A stretch of DNA of 64,000 bases from Gymnogyps californianus (taxonomy: Eukaryota > Chordata > Aves > Accipitriformes > Cathartidae), in the NCBI RefSeq assembly GCF_018139145.2, contig NC_059478.1, positions 2,976,001 to 3,040,000 on the forward strand, read 5' to 3'. The notes below the pieces were generated by a model. The model did no database searches and was not told the origin of the DNA. It worked only from the letters and a program-made list of their open reading frames with translations. Shown in pieces: positions 14,201-29,200 of this stretch. Each line of letters starts with the position of its first letter. Within the stretch, counting starts at the first letter, position 1. The position numbers were made by a program, and so were the translations under genes.

Positions 14201-17200
14201 TGACAGAACATTGCCACATTAAGAGTTTTAAAGTATTTCAGTGGCAGACACACGCTGACTTGGAAAATAACAAGAGTGGTGGAGGCTATCATGCCCTGCA
14301 CTGCTGCTGCTTGCCACCAGCTCTCTACCAGAGGTTCCCTCTCCCAGATCAGAGCCAGTGGGACAGAACTTGGAAGCACTCGTCATGCACACCACAGCAA
14401 GTCAGGTCCCTTCGTTTGCATCATTAACATAGGTGACTACAGCTAACTGCAGAGAGCAGAAGTGCTTTTACTGGGCTGCTCAAGCACGATCCAGAAGAGA
14501 ATTCCTGTTCATGCTCTTAAAGGCATATATGTTCTTAAATCCTTAAAACAACCCATAGGGATTCCCTTTCCTTTCTTGTCATATAAAAACATAAAGCATG
14601 TTCATTGCAAACTCTTGACATTAATGCAACATAGATCTGCAACTAAAATATTTACAAAATCAAAACACTCCTAGCAAGAATTACTTTGGTTACACGTATC
14701 CAGTGGGATTTTTATGCTTGTTGTGTACTAAGACTGTTCAGTTTGCCCAAAAAAAGTTGACCAGGCCAAATATAAGAACCTTTATTGTCACATTTCCTTC
14801 GCTTTTTAGTTTTGCAATCCATTACTCCAGAAATTGCATGTCTGATTGCACAAAATATTGGAGTAAGAAGGGAAGAAGTGGGACTGTCTGTGAGAAATAC
14901 TCTGGGCTTTACTCTGAACAAAAAATACTGAATTAATTAGCATACGTGAGATTATAAAATGTCCCAAAGTGGTACTCAGTAAACAAGCAATACAATTCTC
15001 AAGATGTCCTGAAAAATAACATTAACAATAAAGCTTTGTTTTTCTTGCACAGGAAGTACTAAGCAGAGCAGCTGATTTCACAGTTTGGAAATAATTTAGG
15101 GAAAAGTCTGGTCTCTGTGGATAAGAAACATAGTAACTGAAAAAAAATCTGTTTATCTTACTTTCTTTGTAGAATTCACAAAGGCCCAGATTCTTTACAA
15201 GTGTTGTGGAACTGAAAATTGGAAGCTGATCCATTACTGCAGAAGGCAAATTTATTTCCAAATACTTTTCCACCAATTACTTTTCCTCTCAGCTAAATGA
15301 ACTGAAATGTGTTCAAAAGGAAACTGAGTTTATGAAACAGAGACACAGACACTAAAGCATTTGTTTCTGAAGGAACAGGGTTTAAAATTAATCTAATTAT
15401 GCTCATGGTAACTATATGTTACCCAGATTGTTCCAACTCCTAGACTGACTCAGCGCACCGCACATTTCTAACCATCTCAGCTCCAACTGCACTCCAAATT
15501 ATTTTCCTCCTGTGACTTCTTAATTAGATTACCCATATGAGGCAAGTCTTAAGAGTAATATTACTTTTTGGTGACAGCCTCACTCAAGACAGCCCTGCAG
15601 CTGAGCTCAACCCTGGCCAGCTTCTAATACAATAGTAGTTTTAAACATACACAACTTCTAACTAACTCTTTTAATTTCATCTAGCTAAAATGGACAGAGG
15701 TTCCACAAAATAAAAGAGGAACAATAAATACATCCATGCCACTCTTGTGCTTACGTGTGGTTACGTACACACCTGTCCTCAAACTCCAAAAGGGACGTTG
15801 ATATTCCCCACTCTAGACATAAAACGTTCCAGTCTATGTTAACCTTGAGCTTGCTTGCCATGCCAGAGTCCTGACTTTCTGAACTGCCCCTTGCAGATGC
15901 AAACGTAGCCATGACTCAAGTCACGAGTATCCTAACCACAGCGCATTTACAGGGAAGTCAATTCTGAAAGCCAAACTCAAAAACAAATAACCTGGCCAGC
16001 TGCCCCTATTCACCTTAGAAAACATCCAAACTTATAACTTCTCTTGCAAGATTTTCCAGAGTTCTGCTTAGGATTGCCATAAAGCCAGACATTGGCAGAG
16101 ACAAAACAGTTCTCTCTCCACTGACCTACGGAAAGCAGAAGCAAAACCACAAAGGTTCTTCAATTCCAAAACCCTCTCTCCACATCTGGTACCATAAGAT
16201 TTCTAAAACAAATGGCAGATCATTGTTCATCCTCATTTCACTGGTGTGCAAAACCACTGAGCTGTCCAAGGAAACTTAAAACTTTGCTACAGTCAAACTC
16301 CCTAGCATTCCTCCTGGCAGTATGTCATGCTCTTTGGTATCTGCACATCACCAATGATCTCCAAGAACACAATATGAAAAGGCATCTTATACAAGTTAAA
16401 AAAATAGGGATAAAGCTCATACAAGTTACAAGAAATCAGAAGGAAGGATGAATTTACATGAGTTCAGTCAAAAAGATTTCAGAATAAACTTACTGACATA
16501 ATTTGGAAAACTGACAAAGTACCAAAGAGATATACTTCCTGCTTCTTGAAAGAGACAAAGTTGACTGGTTGGGCTCAATACAGCTCAATACAGTGTCACT
16601 ATTAGCACTAAAAAAGTCACCACCATTTAGGCAGGCATAGCAAGGCTTGAAAATGGAATGGAAACTGGAGAGGCCTATGGCAAACTCACATTGACTCATT
16701 CTGGTTCAATAAAGACAACTGAGCTCCGGCCCCAATAACATCTTTTGCCTGTGGGATCTACATGTTTTTTTACACAAACACATATTTTCTCCTATCATTT
16801 ATAAATTAAATACATTATTATGTATTAAACTTGTAAATTCACTGTTGCAGCTACATTTCTTCAAGGACACACAGAAGAACATACTTACATAATTTAATAC
16901 ATGTGTAAGTACATGCATATATATTTTTACTTACTTACACATGCACACACCTCCTCATCACTTTGCCTTCCGTTATGGGTTAGAACCATTTTTATTCAAT
17001 GTTGCTAAAGGTCTGGGCCACAGTGTGTTTAATTAAAGCTCCATGAACAGTTCTCATGACCAAAAAACCCAGAGATTTGTCAGAAAATCTCACCATAAAC
17101 TCTGAGATCAATATCTCTCTGGCTCTCGCCCGCAGCATTGACTGCAACACAAGTGTATTTTCCTGTGTCACTGATCTGAGCGCTAGTCAATGCCAAGACT

Positions 17201-20200
17201 CGGCCCCCAGACAGAACCTGTAATACAAGCACAACACATTCAGAATACACGTCTCAATGTAAAACACAAGCAGAGAGAACTATTAGGTTTCATTTCAAAA
17301 TGTAATACTTGTTTTGCCACTGCTTCCCACCACCTCTCCGTTCCCTACACTCTTCGCTGCACTCTGTTGTTCTCTTTTGATTGAGACTTGTCAAAGCAGA
17401 GGTCTAACTTCATGCAAATCCATAAGGAACTCCTGGTATTCACAAGTCTTTGCAGGATCTGGACATTCCTCCCTCCTACCAGTTTCAAATATTCTGTCAC
17501 ACCTTTTGTCTTGTGCCCCGAGCTGTCCCCATAGTACACAAATTTCCCCTCTTTCCTTTCAGATCATAAAATTAGCTTTCAAAAAGCAACCATGCCCTCT
17601 CCTTTTAACTCGGAAATATCTCCTTACATCAGTGGTCGGCCTCTTTTTCTGAATTACTATTTTATGTAATGAGATATTACATGATCTTGAGCTCTATGGA
17701 TCTCTTCAGCATAGGAATATGGTCCAATTTCCTCTTCTTGTCAGTAAGTGAAAAAATTGTTGATGCAAACTCTTACTCAGTACGAAATCAGTTGAAAGGA
17801 CCACCTTATTGCAATATATCTATATCTTCCACTTCACACAGTAATTCCTGGAGCTAAACTCCCACCAATAACCTAGAGCAAAAGGCTGTACACTTTCATT
17901 CCAAATCCTCTAACTTATTCTGCTCCATTAAACTGCAGTGGCTTAAAAGTCTCCTAGCACAACAGGAAACAGCACAGATAGCAGGACTTGAACCCGGCAC
18001 CTGGAGTCCGTCGCTAAAGCTGGAAACAGGGCTACCGTCTTTTAGCCATGTTAGAATAGGCGCAGGGATGCCCCTTGCTTCGCACTCCAGTCGCACTAGA
18101 TTATTAACCACCACTGTCACCATGTCACTGCTGCCAGAGATTGATGGTGGGACTGGAAAAAAAAAGAAAACAAAGCTGAAACAGCTACATAAGAGTATTA
18201 ATCATGATGAAATTAAATGGGCTGCTTACTTTTGGACATTATTTCTCTTTCTGCAAGGCACTACATTGTTGGAAAGATTTCTCATGTTACTCCTACTGAA
18301 CTCTTGTAATTTGTTTGCTCTGTGCCAAATCCCGCTCTTTCCTTGCATAAGCAGTCAGACAACTTCAATGAAACTACTGTGAGCAAGGTAAGCAGGACTG
18401 GGCCCACAGCCCAGAGGACAGCTGCGAAACCCAGGAACCATAATATAAAACCAGAAAATATTCCCTCAAACTTTTATAATACTCCATTTAGATCTTGTGA
18501 AAGGCATTGAGAGTGGTGGGGATTAACGAAAGAAGTTTATCATACAAACTGCATAAAGCAAATACGTATACAGAGTAATAAATTGGCCTTGCAGAGCATA
18601 TGTGAATATTTACCAGATTAGACTGGATAACATCTCCCTGTCTGATGATAAAAAACATCTTAATGGAACATCTCAAAACACTTACTATAGGTATACAGTC
18701 TAGCAAATTCTGTAGAGCTATGTTAAAAAGGGAGATAAGAAGTGTTAAAAAGAGGGAGATGTTTCATTTATCAGGAGAATCAAAAAAAACTTTATTTGCT
18801 CCTACCACTAACAGTAATAAAGCTTTACAGTCAGTATCAGTACAAAACTTAACACTTGAAGTCACTCCTAGAAAGAGATGAGAATGGAGTGATCTACTCA
18901 TACATATCCTAAGTGAGGAAAAAAATGCATAAAATTCTGTACTGAAAGTAAGATTCATTAATAAATTCAGCAACCTCTAAGAGTCTGTAACTCAGGCTAC
19001 CTACTCTTAGATAAATTCCAGTAATAGCAGAAATGGCAGAAAAAAAGCAAGGGTGATTTTATAATCATTTTTTCCCCCACACACATGCACACAGTTCCCC
19101 TATTTCACTACAATAGCATCCATTGTTCTCAAATGCCTGAAAAAGTTATAGTGGTGAGAAAGAAGCGGAAAAATCTTAATACAATGAAATCATATGAATA
19201 TACTAACCTGGAATTCAACCTGCTTCCGTCAGTAGGCCTGCCTAATTTCATTTAATGTCAAGCCTGCAGTATCAGGCATTGTTTTTAATGCAAAAATGAT
19301 CTGATAATTTCTACCACAGCTACTGCATCCACAACACTATTAACAACAGAAGTTGTTGAACATGACCAGTAATCGACCAACATAGGTGCTCATTCACAAT
19401 GCCAACTGCCATACAGAAGTCTAGAGCAGGCTTTCGGTAAATGCAGTGCAACGTTCTGTACTGGACACTTCAGAGTCTGTTCTCCATTAAGTACACATTC
19501 TTGCTTCCACCATTAAAGAGGGAAAAAAACTCAAGTTTTCTCTTCTCAAACTCATAAACTCTAAGTAAACTGGATGATAAACTCGTTCATGGTAAATTCA
19601 AAAAGCACTCCGTTGTAAGCCTGGCACGACACAAACTGAATTAAGCAGGTTCATGGATAGGTGTTTCAGCTTCATTTGATGCAATTAGTTCTGGCTGCAA
19701 CTGCATATATTATGTTCTGGAAGGCGAAACAATTTTATGTGTCTAAATCAGAAAGTATTAGTTCCCTAGCAAAACTCCAGACATATCCACTGAAATTCTG
19801 CCACCCATAAAGAGACACGCATATACTTAGGATTTATTTTTCATTTTTCGGTTTAACCAGAATAATGACCTTGGCTCTAAATGCTTCCTGGGAATTAATC
19901 ACTGGGTGGGGTTAATTGCCTTTGACCATGTCTTGAGCCATCAGTTTTTCCCATGATGGTCATTAATTCCATGGAAATGTACTGCCCATCTCATTATTTG
20001 TTAATTAACATTAATAGAAACTACATACTCTGCGTGCATCTCAGCTGGGGACACTGTGCCAATTTGGGCCACAGTTTTGCATGGAAGACTCCCACAGAAA
20101 ACCAGCTACATGCATATGCATGTATCAAAGATAAGAATTTGGATTACGGCCCTATCCCAAAGCCACTGAAATCAGTGGAAAAGCTCCAGTTTGGCTTTTG

Positions 20201-23200
20201 ATCAGGTGTCTCATGTCTGCAAACACCCACACTTCCACTTCATCTTATTAGACACAGTACATTTTTCTTTAAAACTCGGATTATGAAAGAGCATTTGATC
20301 TATGTCCTTTCTTTATCTACTGTGAGCTTTAAAGTCATCTACAGCAAAACCAAGCAATTGCAAGGCCTTCCAAATTGCTGAAGTGATAACATAAATACCT
20401 CTTCTACAAATCTGGTGTCTCTGCTCATTCTTCCTAGAATTGACTTCCCTTACCACATTTTCCTAATTCAAAACATGTATTCTAATGTCACTGAAAAACA
20501 GAAGAGTGAATTTTCCTCCCTCTGACCCTTGCCGTATCTCTTCCAGTATGATGGTGAGTCTGCTAAGCAGACTTGAAACTTGAAAAGTGCATGTACGTGG
20601 TTTTCATAAGTTTTATAAAACTTACCATGAACCTGAAGACTGTAAAACAACTCAGCTGTGCCCGCTGCGTTGACAGCCACACACTTGTAAATGCCAGCGT
20701 CAGAGATCTGAGCACCCTCAATCTGCAGAACCTGCCCTCTGTTCAGAAAAGTGGCGCTTGCAGCACCGGTAAGTGGACGATTGTCTTTGTACCACGTGAT
20801 AGCTGCATAATGAAAGGAAAGATGGAAAAGTTGCCCAAAATACCCTCATTACAAACAATGGGACCAAATAGTCTTCAGACTTTCCATCTAAGTTTTCAGA
20901 TACATAACATCAACACTTACAAACCAGTATCAATATTAATCATTATTAATAACAGTAAAAAGTAACTAGAAAATGAGGAAACCAGTAACATTTGTGCAAA
21001 ATACTGACTATGCCTACAGAATTCAACAGCAAACCTGACACTATCATCCATGTGCACCATGTATTTATGAAAAAATGTTCTGAGGTTAAAAAATTATAAC
21101 ACAAAGCGTACTTATAGGGGATTTACTCATCTCATACCAAGGTCAACAGCAGGTGTTTAAAAATATGCAATAATATGATATATATATATATATATATGAT
21201 ATACTGAACCACCTGAGAAAGCTTACAGAATCAAAATGCAAGCAATCAAATCAAAGTTCAACTGGCAGACTGAAAAACTGAAAAGAAAGCCCAGAAAACT
21301 GCTATTACTCCAAAAGGAAATTGTTGATCAACAAAATCTGAGGACTTTTTTGCTTCTCAGCCAAAAGATGGCACCCTCCATCAGCAGAATGTGTAACGAA
21401 TGCGCTACTGGCATCACTTCACTATTCAGTTAGATGAAACCGCTACTTACTGAATCATTTGCCGTAGCACACAAGTTTTCTGTGAAAGACACACATTCAA
21501 GTAGTAATCTGGCCTGACTGATGAGCAAGACTGCATGCAAACTTCTTTCTTTTTCAGTGTGATGAAAAAGTTGCGCTATCACTTCTTTTAGTTAATGTCA
21601 TATCTTGACATTAGTATGTAGCATCACATCATACATAGAAGAGGTGACCAAACTGGTTTTATTGTGTATATTATATGAACTCCATCATTTCAATTGTTTG
21701 TTCTAAAATAACTGATAATTTGATGAGAAAAAAAGAGTGCAAAATGGATATAAAATCCTTACGTTTTCATAAAATTTTACATATACCCCAATAATTTCAA
21801 ATTTTGTTTTATACAGGTATAAATGATTCTAGAAAATAATACTTTGCTGAGAATTAATTCTTAAACAGGTAGAGAAGGTGAAGCTGGATGCTCATCTGAA
21901 ATTTAGCAACACCTTTCTTCTGCAAATGGGACTATCATTAGCACAAGAATAAATTGCTATACTAGATATAAGATATTAGTTATATACTATTCCCCAAGTT
22001 TTGCTGTACAATAATTAATACAGAAAATTATTCTCTTATTAACACCTTATTTTTATATCCATCAGAAGAAGGGATAAAAGAAAAAAAGAGGGAAATCAAT
22101 TTTTATCTGCACATCTCAACAACAAACAAAAAAAGATTAACTGTAAAAAAAACCGTAACTAATCCAAAAATCCTAGCACTGACAGAATCCCAGCAATGAA
22201 GTAACTAAAATCCAGATTGCTTTAGATTTTTTTTCAGTTCAGAAATAATTCAAAAGATCCATCAGTCTAAACAGGAGCCAAACTCCTTCAGCTCTCGCTT
22301 GGGTAAATGTCTATGTTTTGTATGGGGAAAATTGCCTTAAAAAAAAATTATAATTCCACAAAATGTGAGGAAAATAAAACACAAACAGATATACACAGCC
22401 TAGTTTTCAAAGCTTAGAATATAAGGAGAACCCATAAATTCATTAGTATAATTTATCATCGGGGCAAGCCACAGAAAGCACTGTACACACACAGAAAATC
22501 TACTCATTTTCACAGGCAAAGGGCCCAGACCAAACAAAGAGCCTCCTATTAATTTCAACAGAGTTTAGATAAGGTCCTAGACACGGCCACATTTGACAGG
22601 CACACTCAATATGCAATGTATTGTTTTAAGTCTGCCCTACACTATAAAACATTGACCTGACAGGGGAAAAGAGTGGATCTGTTTAAAGCTGATAGAGCAG
22701 AAGTCTAACGGCATTCTTGTCTATGGACAGGGCATCGCTGTACGCGCAAGGGAGCAGATTATCCTTCTGTTTTCATTCATTTAATTAAAAACGGTGGGGA
22801 TTACCAAATTCCCCAATACTTACTCCACGTCAGTTGATATATTGACATTTCCCATTATACATAGCGTTTAATAGTTTATAGCTAATTTAAAAACCACAGA
22901 ATTAACTTCACATTCAGAATATCCATTATTTTCAAGAGCCAGGTAAAAGTGAAAACCTTTTATCAGATCTGCTTTATGTTCTCAAAGGTGCATGTGCATA
23001 CCTGGCAGAGGGTTCCCAGATGCTCTGCATTCAAGATGGATTGGATTATTCACCACCACTGTTTCATTTAACATTTTCCCTGCATCTTCCAGACTGGGTG
23101 GTTCTGGGAAAAGACAAAGGCATCAGGTTTTCATTAATTCAGCCACCCAGCTAGCAGAATATCCAATCGCAAAGTAATCTGCCCTCCGAGAAACTTTGGG

Positions 23201-26200
23201 CAATGAATTGCACAAGCTTCAACTAACTGCTGGATGACTGAGGAATTTCTCAAGAAAGTTCGTCTTTGAAACGGGAATACGGTCTAATTATATAACCTCA
23301 TTAGTGTTAGGAGGAATAAAACATTATTTTTATTACTTTTTATTTTTTTCAGGAAAAATGGCACTTAAAATGGACTTGCAAGAAATGGGTGCACAACACA
23401 GAACAGTAATTCTTCTACCATGGCAAGCTCATCTCACTTCAACTGGTAATATTAAACTGAATGGTGTACACGGCTTTAACAAAGCAAGACTCTCCACCTT
23501 ACTAAAGTTTATAAATTTGCAACGTGACAGAAACACCAGATAATGACACTTTGAACATGAAGACTGAGAGCAAAAGAGGTATTTATGAGCATGGGACTGA
23601 CACTAAAATTAACTATGATGCAATTATCACAGTATAAGATGAGTGTGGTTTCTCTTTCTAAGTCTCATCCATGGAGATACTGCAATCTCTCTTCATTTCA
23701 GTTTAACATTTTCCCATTACTGACTTGGTTTGACAATAAAAGTCAACATAATCATACTCATCATGAGCATTTTGCCAGAGTCCATTCCCGCATCTCCTGT
23801 ACCCTTTGAGGACTGGGTCACATCAAGAATGGACAATACCTTGTGACCACTTCTGAGGCAAATATACGTAAATCATGGTGAGAGCATTTATTAAATTCAC
23901 ATGCAAACAACAGCTTCTCAGGTTTCCCTGATTCCTTTTATAGTGTTTTTTAGCTGCAAAATAAAATTCCTTTTAAACAGTCTGAAAAAACCCCTTGTAA
24001 GAGAATGTTTCTTTCTCAGAAAAGTCATTCCTGTAAAATTTCCCCATTGCAAGGTCACGGGGAATACCGTTATCCCCAGAAGACTTGCATCAAATTAATA
24101 ATGCCAACAGTGGTATATCATATCATGATTCAGAAACACAGAGTTCCCTTCTGAGCGGTGGGTTAGTGGCAATGTGTTTGGCTTCTTGGGATACCTCTGA
24201 ACAGAAGAGTTAACTGGAAAGGCATTCATTTGTGTGGCCCTCGGTACCACCCGAGAAAGGCTAAATCCCAAGAAAGACAGCTTTTGCCCTGACTTCTTAC
24301 TAATGGACAGAGAAAGAAAACTGAAAGATGGATGTGCAGAGACAACAAAAATGCCAGAGAGCTTAAAAGAGAAAGGAATACAGATGTAAAAAAGCTGCCT
24401 TAAAACAGCCATGTTTAGCTTCTAACTAGAGGCAGAAACATTACCATGCACATGAAGCCGAACGTGCTGTTGGGCTTCTCCTGCAGCATTTGTTGCCACA
24501 CAAGTGTATCGGCCAGCATCTTCCAGCAGGGCCTTGACAACTTGCAGAATACGGCCTGAAGACTCCAGCTGTACCAAAACAGAGAGCAGGGAACCACTTT
24601 ACACAACAATCCCAGGCAGAGCCGCTAAGCGTAATGGCAAAGCAGACGTTTACGCTGAATACAGCCAGTTTCATCTTTCTTCTAACCTGGGGCTAATATT
24701 CATGCAAGAGGTGTCTTGGTAGTTCAGAGACTTCAGCGTTCCTGGGACATCAGGATTATTAGCTGTACAGCTGTAAGGAGACCTAGATGGCAGAGGGGTA
24801 GGCAAGCAAAGTGAAGAGGAGGCTGCAGGCAGAGAGAGTTGCCGCTGGCAAGATGTCAAAGACTGCTCCAGCCTGAAGTAAATCAAAGCCATTACAAGCG
24901 CTCAACCCCCTGGAGCATGCAAGCACTGGGAAGAACTGTTCATTGAAAGTCAGAATCTTACAGCGAGAAGGGAACGTATAGGCAGGTGCTGCAATGGCGG
25001 TGCTTATAGAAAAACTCATCTAATCCCACCTCACAGTGACAAGTGGGTAGAGCCACCTCGTAACTGGCAGACAACCATACCTTGAAGGTTAAGGTACAAC
25101 TGAAAGGAGCTGGACGCTGAATTTACAGTCATGGACTCTTCTGATATGGATGTGTCTAATAGGATTCAGTCTACTAAACACTGCTATTCAATCTGAGATA
25201 CCGTCTTACTCAGGTAAAAAGCCCATCGCTCTCCCAGATGGATCTTTAGCATCTTTATATCACACCACGAGGGAAGCAAAAGGAAAAGAAGCACTAACAT
25301 GTATTATTTATTGTAACTATCTTTCATGGTTTGGATCCCATAAAAGAGTAGTGCTTACTCTTATGTTTCCTCTGGCTGTGTTTACTGGTTGACCATCTTT
25401 TAACCAAGTTATGGAAGGGCTGGGAATGCCATTGGCTATGCACTGCAGCGTCACAGGCTTGTATATCACAACAGCTCTCTCAGAAGTCCCAGCTGATTTG
25501 ATGGTTGGAGGAACTGGAAGAAGCACCAGAAGCAAAAATGAAGTATCATTTGAACATATACATTTAAATATATACAAGCAATATCCCACAGTTAAGAGCA
25601 GCTCTACTTCTATTTCATTTACTCTCATCTCCAATTTTTCAATGGACTAATGTAAATAAACATTTGCAGAAAATTTGAGCACCTTCTTGCCAGCAATTTA
25701 AAATAAAGGCAGTCTGCTGCTTCCCCCCACACACACACCTTGAGTAACCTACCATGCACAATAACATCAAATTCCCTTTCATGTTCTCCTGCCTTATTTG
25801 CAGCCACACATTTATACCGGCCAGTGTCTGACACTTGAGCTCGAGAGATGAGAAGTTTTTGTCCACTGAGTAAGATCTTACGTCCAGCTCCCTCTTCAAC
25901 TGGTTGGCCGTCTTTCAACCACCTACCAAAAAGAAAGTACAATCTCAGATCTCTATGAAAGTAAGACCAACAACACTCCTGGGAAACAGTAGTGAAAGCA
26001 GATGCCACCAAGAGGCAGACAGAAATCTCCAAAGCAAAAGCAATCACTGGTGGCAGATGAAAAGTGCACGGTTGCATTAGCAAGGGAGGGAGAGTTTTGT
26101 CAGTTCTTGTTATCTATCCTCATTTCCAGGACATGCATATTGGCACAACATACCAAACTACTTTAAAATAAAATCCTGATCCTGCCATGTGTGTGCCTGA

Positions 26201-29200
26201 CGCTGTCTTCAGTGGAGCCAGGATTTTGTCCTCCACACATTAACCATCACTAAATAACACGGGCAGTTCATAAAGACTACCTCCACGCTCACCTAACCAA
26301 CCAGCGGATTTTTATTTTTTTTTTTTCTACTGTCATACCAATCCCCTTACGTGATAGTTGGTGAGGGTGTCCCTGTTGCTGAACAATCCAACTCCAAAGG
26401 GCTATGGAGAATCACAATGCAGTCCAAGAGCTCATCCCCACCCTCCACAAATGGCGGGACTGTAAGAAAGAAAAATCCATCAACAGAAACATTTAAGCAT
26501 CAGAAATATCCTAAAAGTCTATCTCAAGTAGTAATGTTAAAAACAAAATAATCTTGACATCTGTCTCATTTTGGGACACACACTGATTTGTAGTTCATTA
26601 TGAACCACTGTTCCTCTTTGAATGGAAACATCTACCCGATAATATTTCTGGCTTCAAATCACTCTTCTCACTCTTTTTTATTGTTTCTTGTTTGTTTGTT
26701 TTTTCCAGATTCCGTCAAAACAACCCTGTGAATGGGCGGGGACGACTTTTAGCACCCTCTGTCAGCAGAAGGAGAACACAAAAGTGCAGAGGACCCTCTT
26801 CCAGGTCCTCTTCACCCTGTCTCATTCTCTCGCAGGAGTGGGTGGGCTGGGGAGGAAGCACTGCCATACAGCTCTTCCCAGCTCCTTCACTGACTAGCAA
26901 GACCAGTGAGATATACCTGGAGCGGCAGAATGGATGCTCTACACCTGCATGCAATAGTATGCAACGTTCTTCAAGAGAGCAGTTCAAAGCCTAAAAATCA
27001 AGCCTTTGAAGTTCTTAAATAAACCCTTCCATGTCAGGAGAATGTGATTAACATTTGTGCAATTCATTTACCTAGAGACATTCAGAAGGGACTGCTGAGA
27101 TGCAGGTCATGGTAAAGGATTCAATGGAAAAAGAAGAAAAAAATCTTTTGAAGAAAAGGTTCAAAATTTGCACAATATAAATCAAATTCAGAGAAAGATG
27201 TTCTCTCCCCAGAGGCAAGTACTCAGTGATATTTTTAACGGATACCTTTCATATCTGTGATTTTCTTCTATGAATGCAAGTTAGAAGAATTTTAAAGGTT
27301 ACTGAGAATAATATTTACCTACCACGTGCACAAAAACTCCTCAAGAACTAACCTGAAAGTAAGAGTCTTCAAACCATCCTGTAACCCTGGACAGAAAAAG
27401 TGTGCAGTGCCCAGGTTTAACTAGATACGTAGCATGACTAACTGATCTTTCATATAACGATACCAACAAAAATAAAAACATACTTTATTAGGTTTATGGA
27501 AATCTGATAAATCAGTAGTTCTGTTGCTCACACACCTAAGATTTCAACTTCATATTTGATTTCTTGTTCTCCAGCTATGCTTGTGGCCACACACAAATAC
27601 TGGCCCCGGTCAGCCTCAACGGCGTTCAGAATCTCCAGCTTCTTCCCACCAGATACAACGCGGAGGTTGTCGCTTGCTTTCACAGGCACACCATCTTTTA
27701 ACCAGGTAAGGAGAGGCGGAGGGTTGCCAGCAGCTTTACACTCCAATGTCAGTGAATTGCCAGCAACCACTTGCCTGTTCTTGGCTGTGTCAGCATCACC
27801 CTCAATTACTGGAGGAACTGTAGAAAGGAAAAAATATATTGCAAGTGATTAATTCTGTAGCCAGAAAATGTATTAAGAGCAAATGGGTTAGTTCCTCCCC
27901 ACCCACTTTGGCTCTATATGCCATTATGTCACGCACAATTTCATGTGAGAATTTGCTGCCGGGGCAAGCCAAGACAAAGGGGAAACAGAGAAGTCAAATG
28001 ATGGAGTTCAATATTGACCGGTTGTATAAAATAGAGGATCTGCAGGGCTTTGAGATGGAAGAACTAAATACAAAGGTCTTAAAACAGTACGCTAAAGATC
28101 CCACTCAGAGTGGCTATTTCAAGTAGGTGTTGTTCAGCATGCACCTGTGAGAAAGAGAAAGGATACATGGAGAAGAAATAGTTTTGATACTTCACTAAAG
28201 CATGGTATCAAGGCCTGTGAAGTCAAGAGCTTTTTGAGAGTCACATAAAGCACAGGGTGTAAAGCTCCCTCTACATGGCCCTGCTAACACAAGCCAGTCT
28301 TTAAATGCAGCCATTGACTGCTGCGCACCCTTGACAGGCCTGCAAAGGCTGCTGACATTACAAAGGCAGAAAAGCTTTCAAAATGCACTTCCTGTAACGT
28401 GGCAAATAACCAAGTTCAATAAACTCTCACTTACCGTAGACATCCATGTCATATATTTTCTCAGCAGCTCCAGCAGCATTGGTCACACGGCAAGTGTACT
28501 TTGCCGAATCTGATACTTGGGCCCGAGGTATCTGCAGGAATTGCCCTCTATCCACATACAGAGCTTGGGGGCTGGAAATAATCGGGCGTCCATCTTTGTA
28601 CCAGGTAATGGTAGGAACAGGGATTCCCTTGGTTTCGCATTCCAAATTTATAAGATTGTTAAGAAGCGCTGATACCTCTGTGGTAATATTTCCTCCTTTA
28701 ATACTAGGAGGGACTGTTTCAAAAGACAAAACAACAACGTTAAAGCCTTAGTATACAAGTCTGTGCAGATTTAAATGGATTAAACAATAGAATGCTGTAA
28801 GAATAAAAGATTTTAGCTTAATCGGACTTCCAGCCCTTCCTGGTGTTTTTTGTTTGTTTTTTTCCCAGCAGAGTTATACATTGCCTGTACAATTCTCTGG
28901 GGCACACAAAGAGTTGAAATCACGAAGAGAACACAACATGAAGGGCCACCATATATTTAAGAAACAAGTGCCACAGCAAGGGGCACTGCAAAGCATTGCT
29001 GCCTCACTAGAGGTACCTGGAAACATTTTACCTTCTAGGCTCCAACATAGAATCATAGAATGGTTTGGGTTGGAAGGGACCTTACAGATCATCTAGTCCA
29101 ACTCCCCTACCATGGGGCAGCCGGGCCTCCACGCATCCTGCAATGCATTTGGGCACGGCTCTGCCTCTTCCCCGGCTCTGAGGGGTAAAGAAAGAGCAAT

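Noticed and set aside
25411..25650. Plus-strand open frames overlapping Ig exons (also at 7270-7542, 17190-17384, 28446-28751, 32593-32832, 37133-37342)
   Set aside because: They are antisense shadows. The reverse complement of the conserved cysteine-to-tryptophan stretch of Ig exons tends to be open and gives similar peptides again and again.
27839..28126. 95-codon plus-strand frame with charged, helix-like C-terminus
   Set aside because: It lies in a 617-nt intron between two Ig exons and has no family match or splice support.
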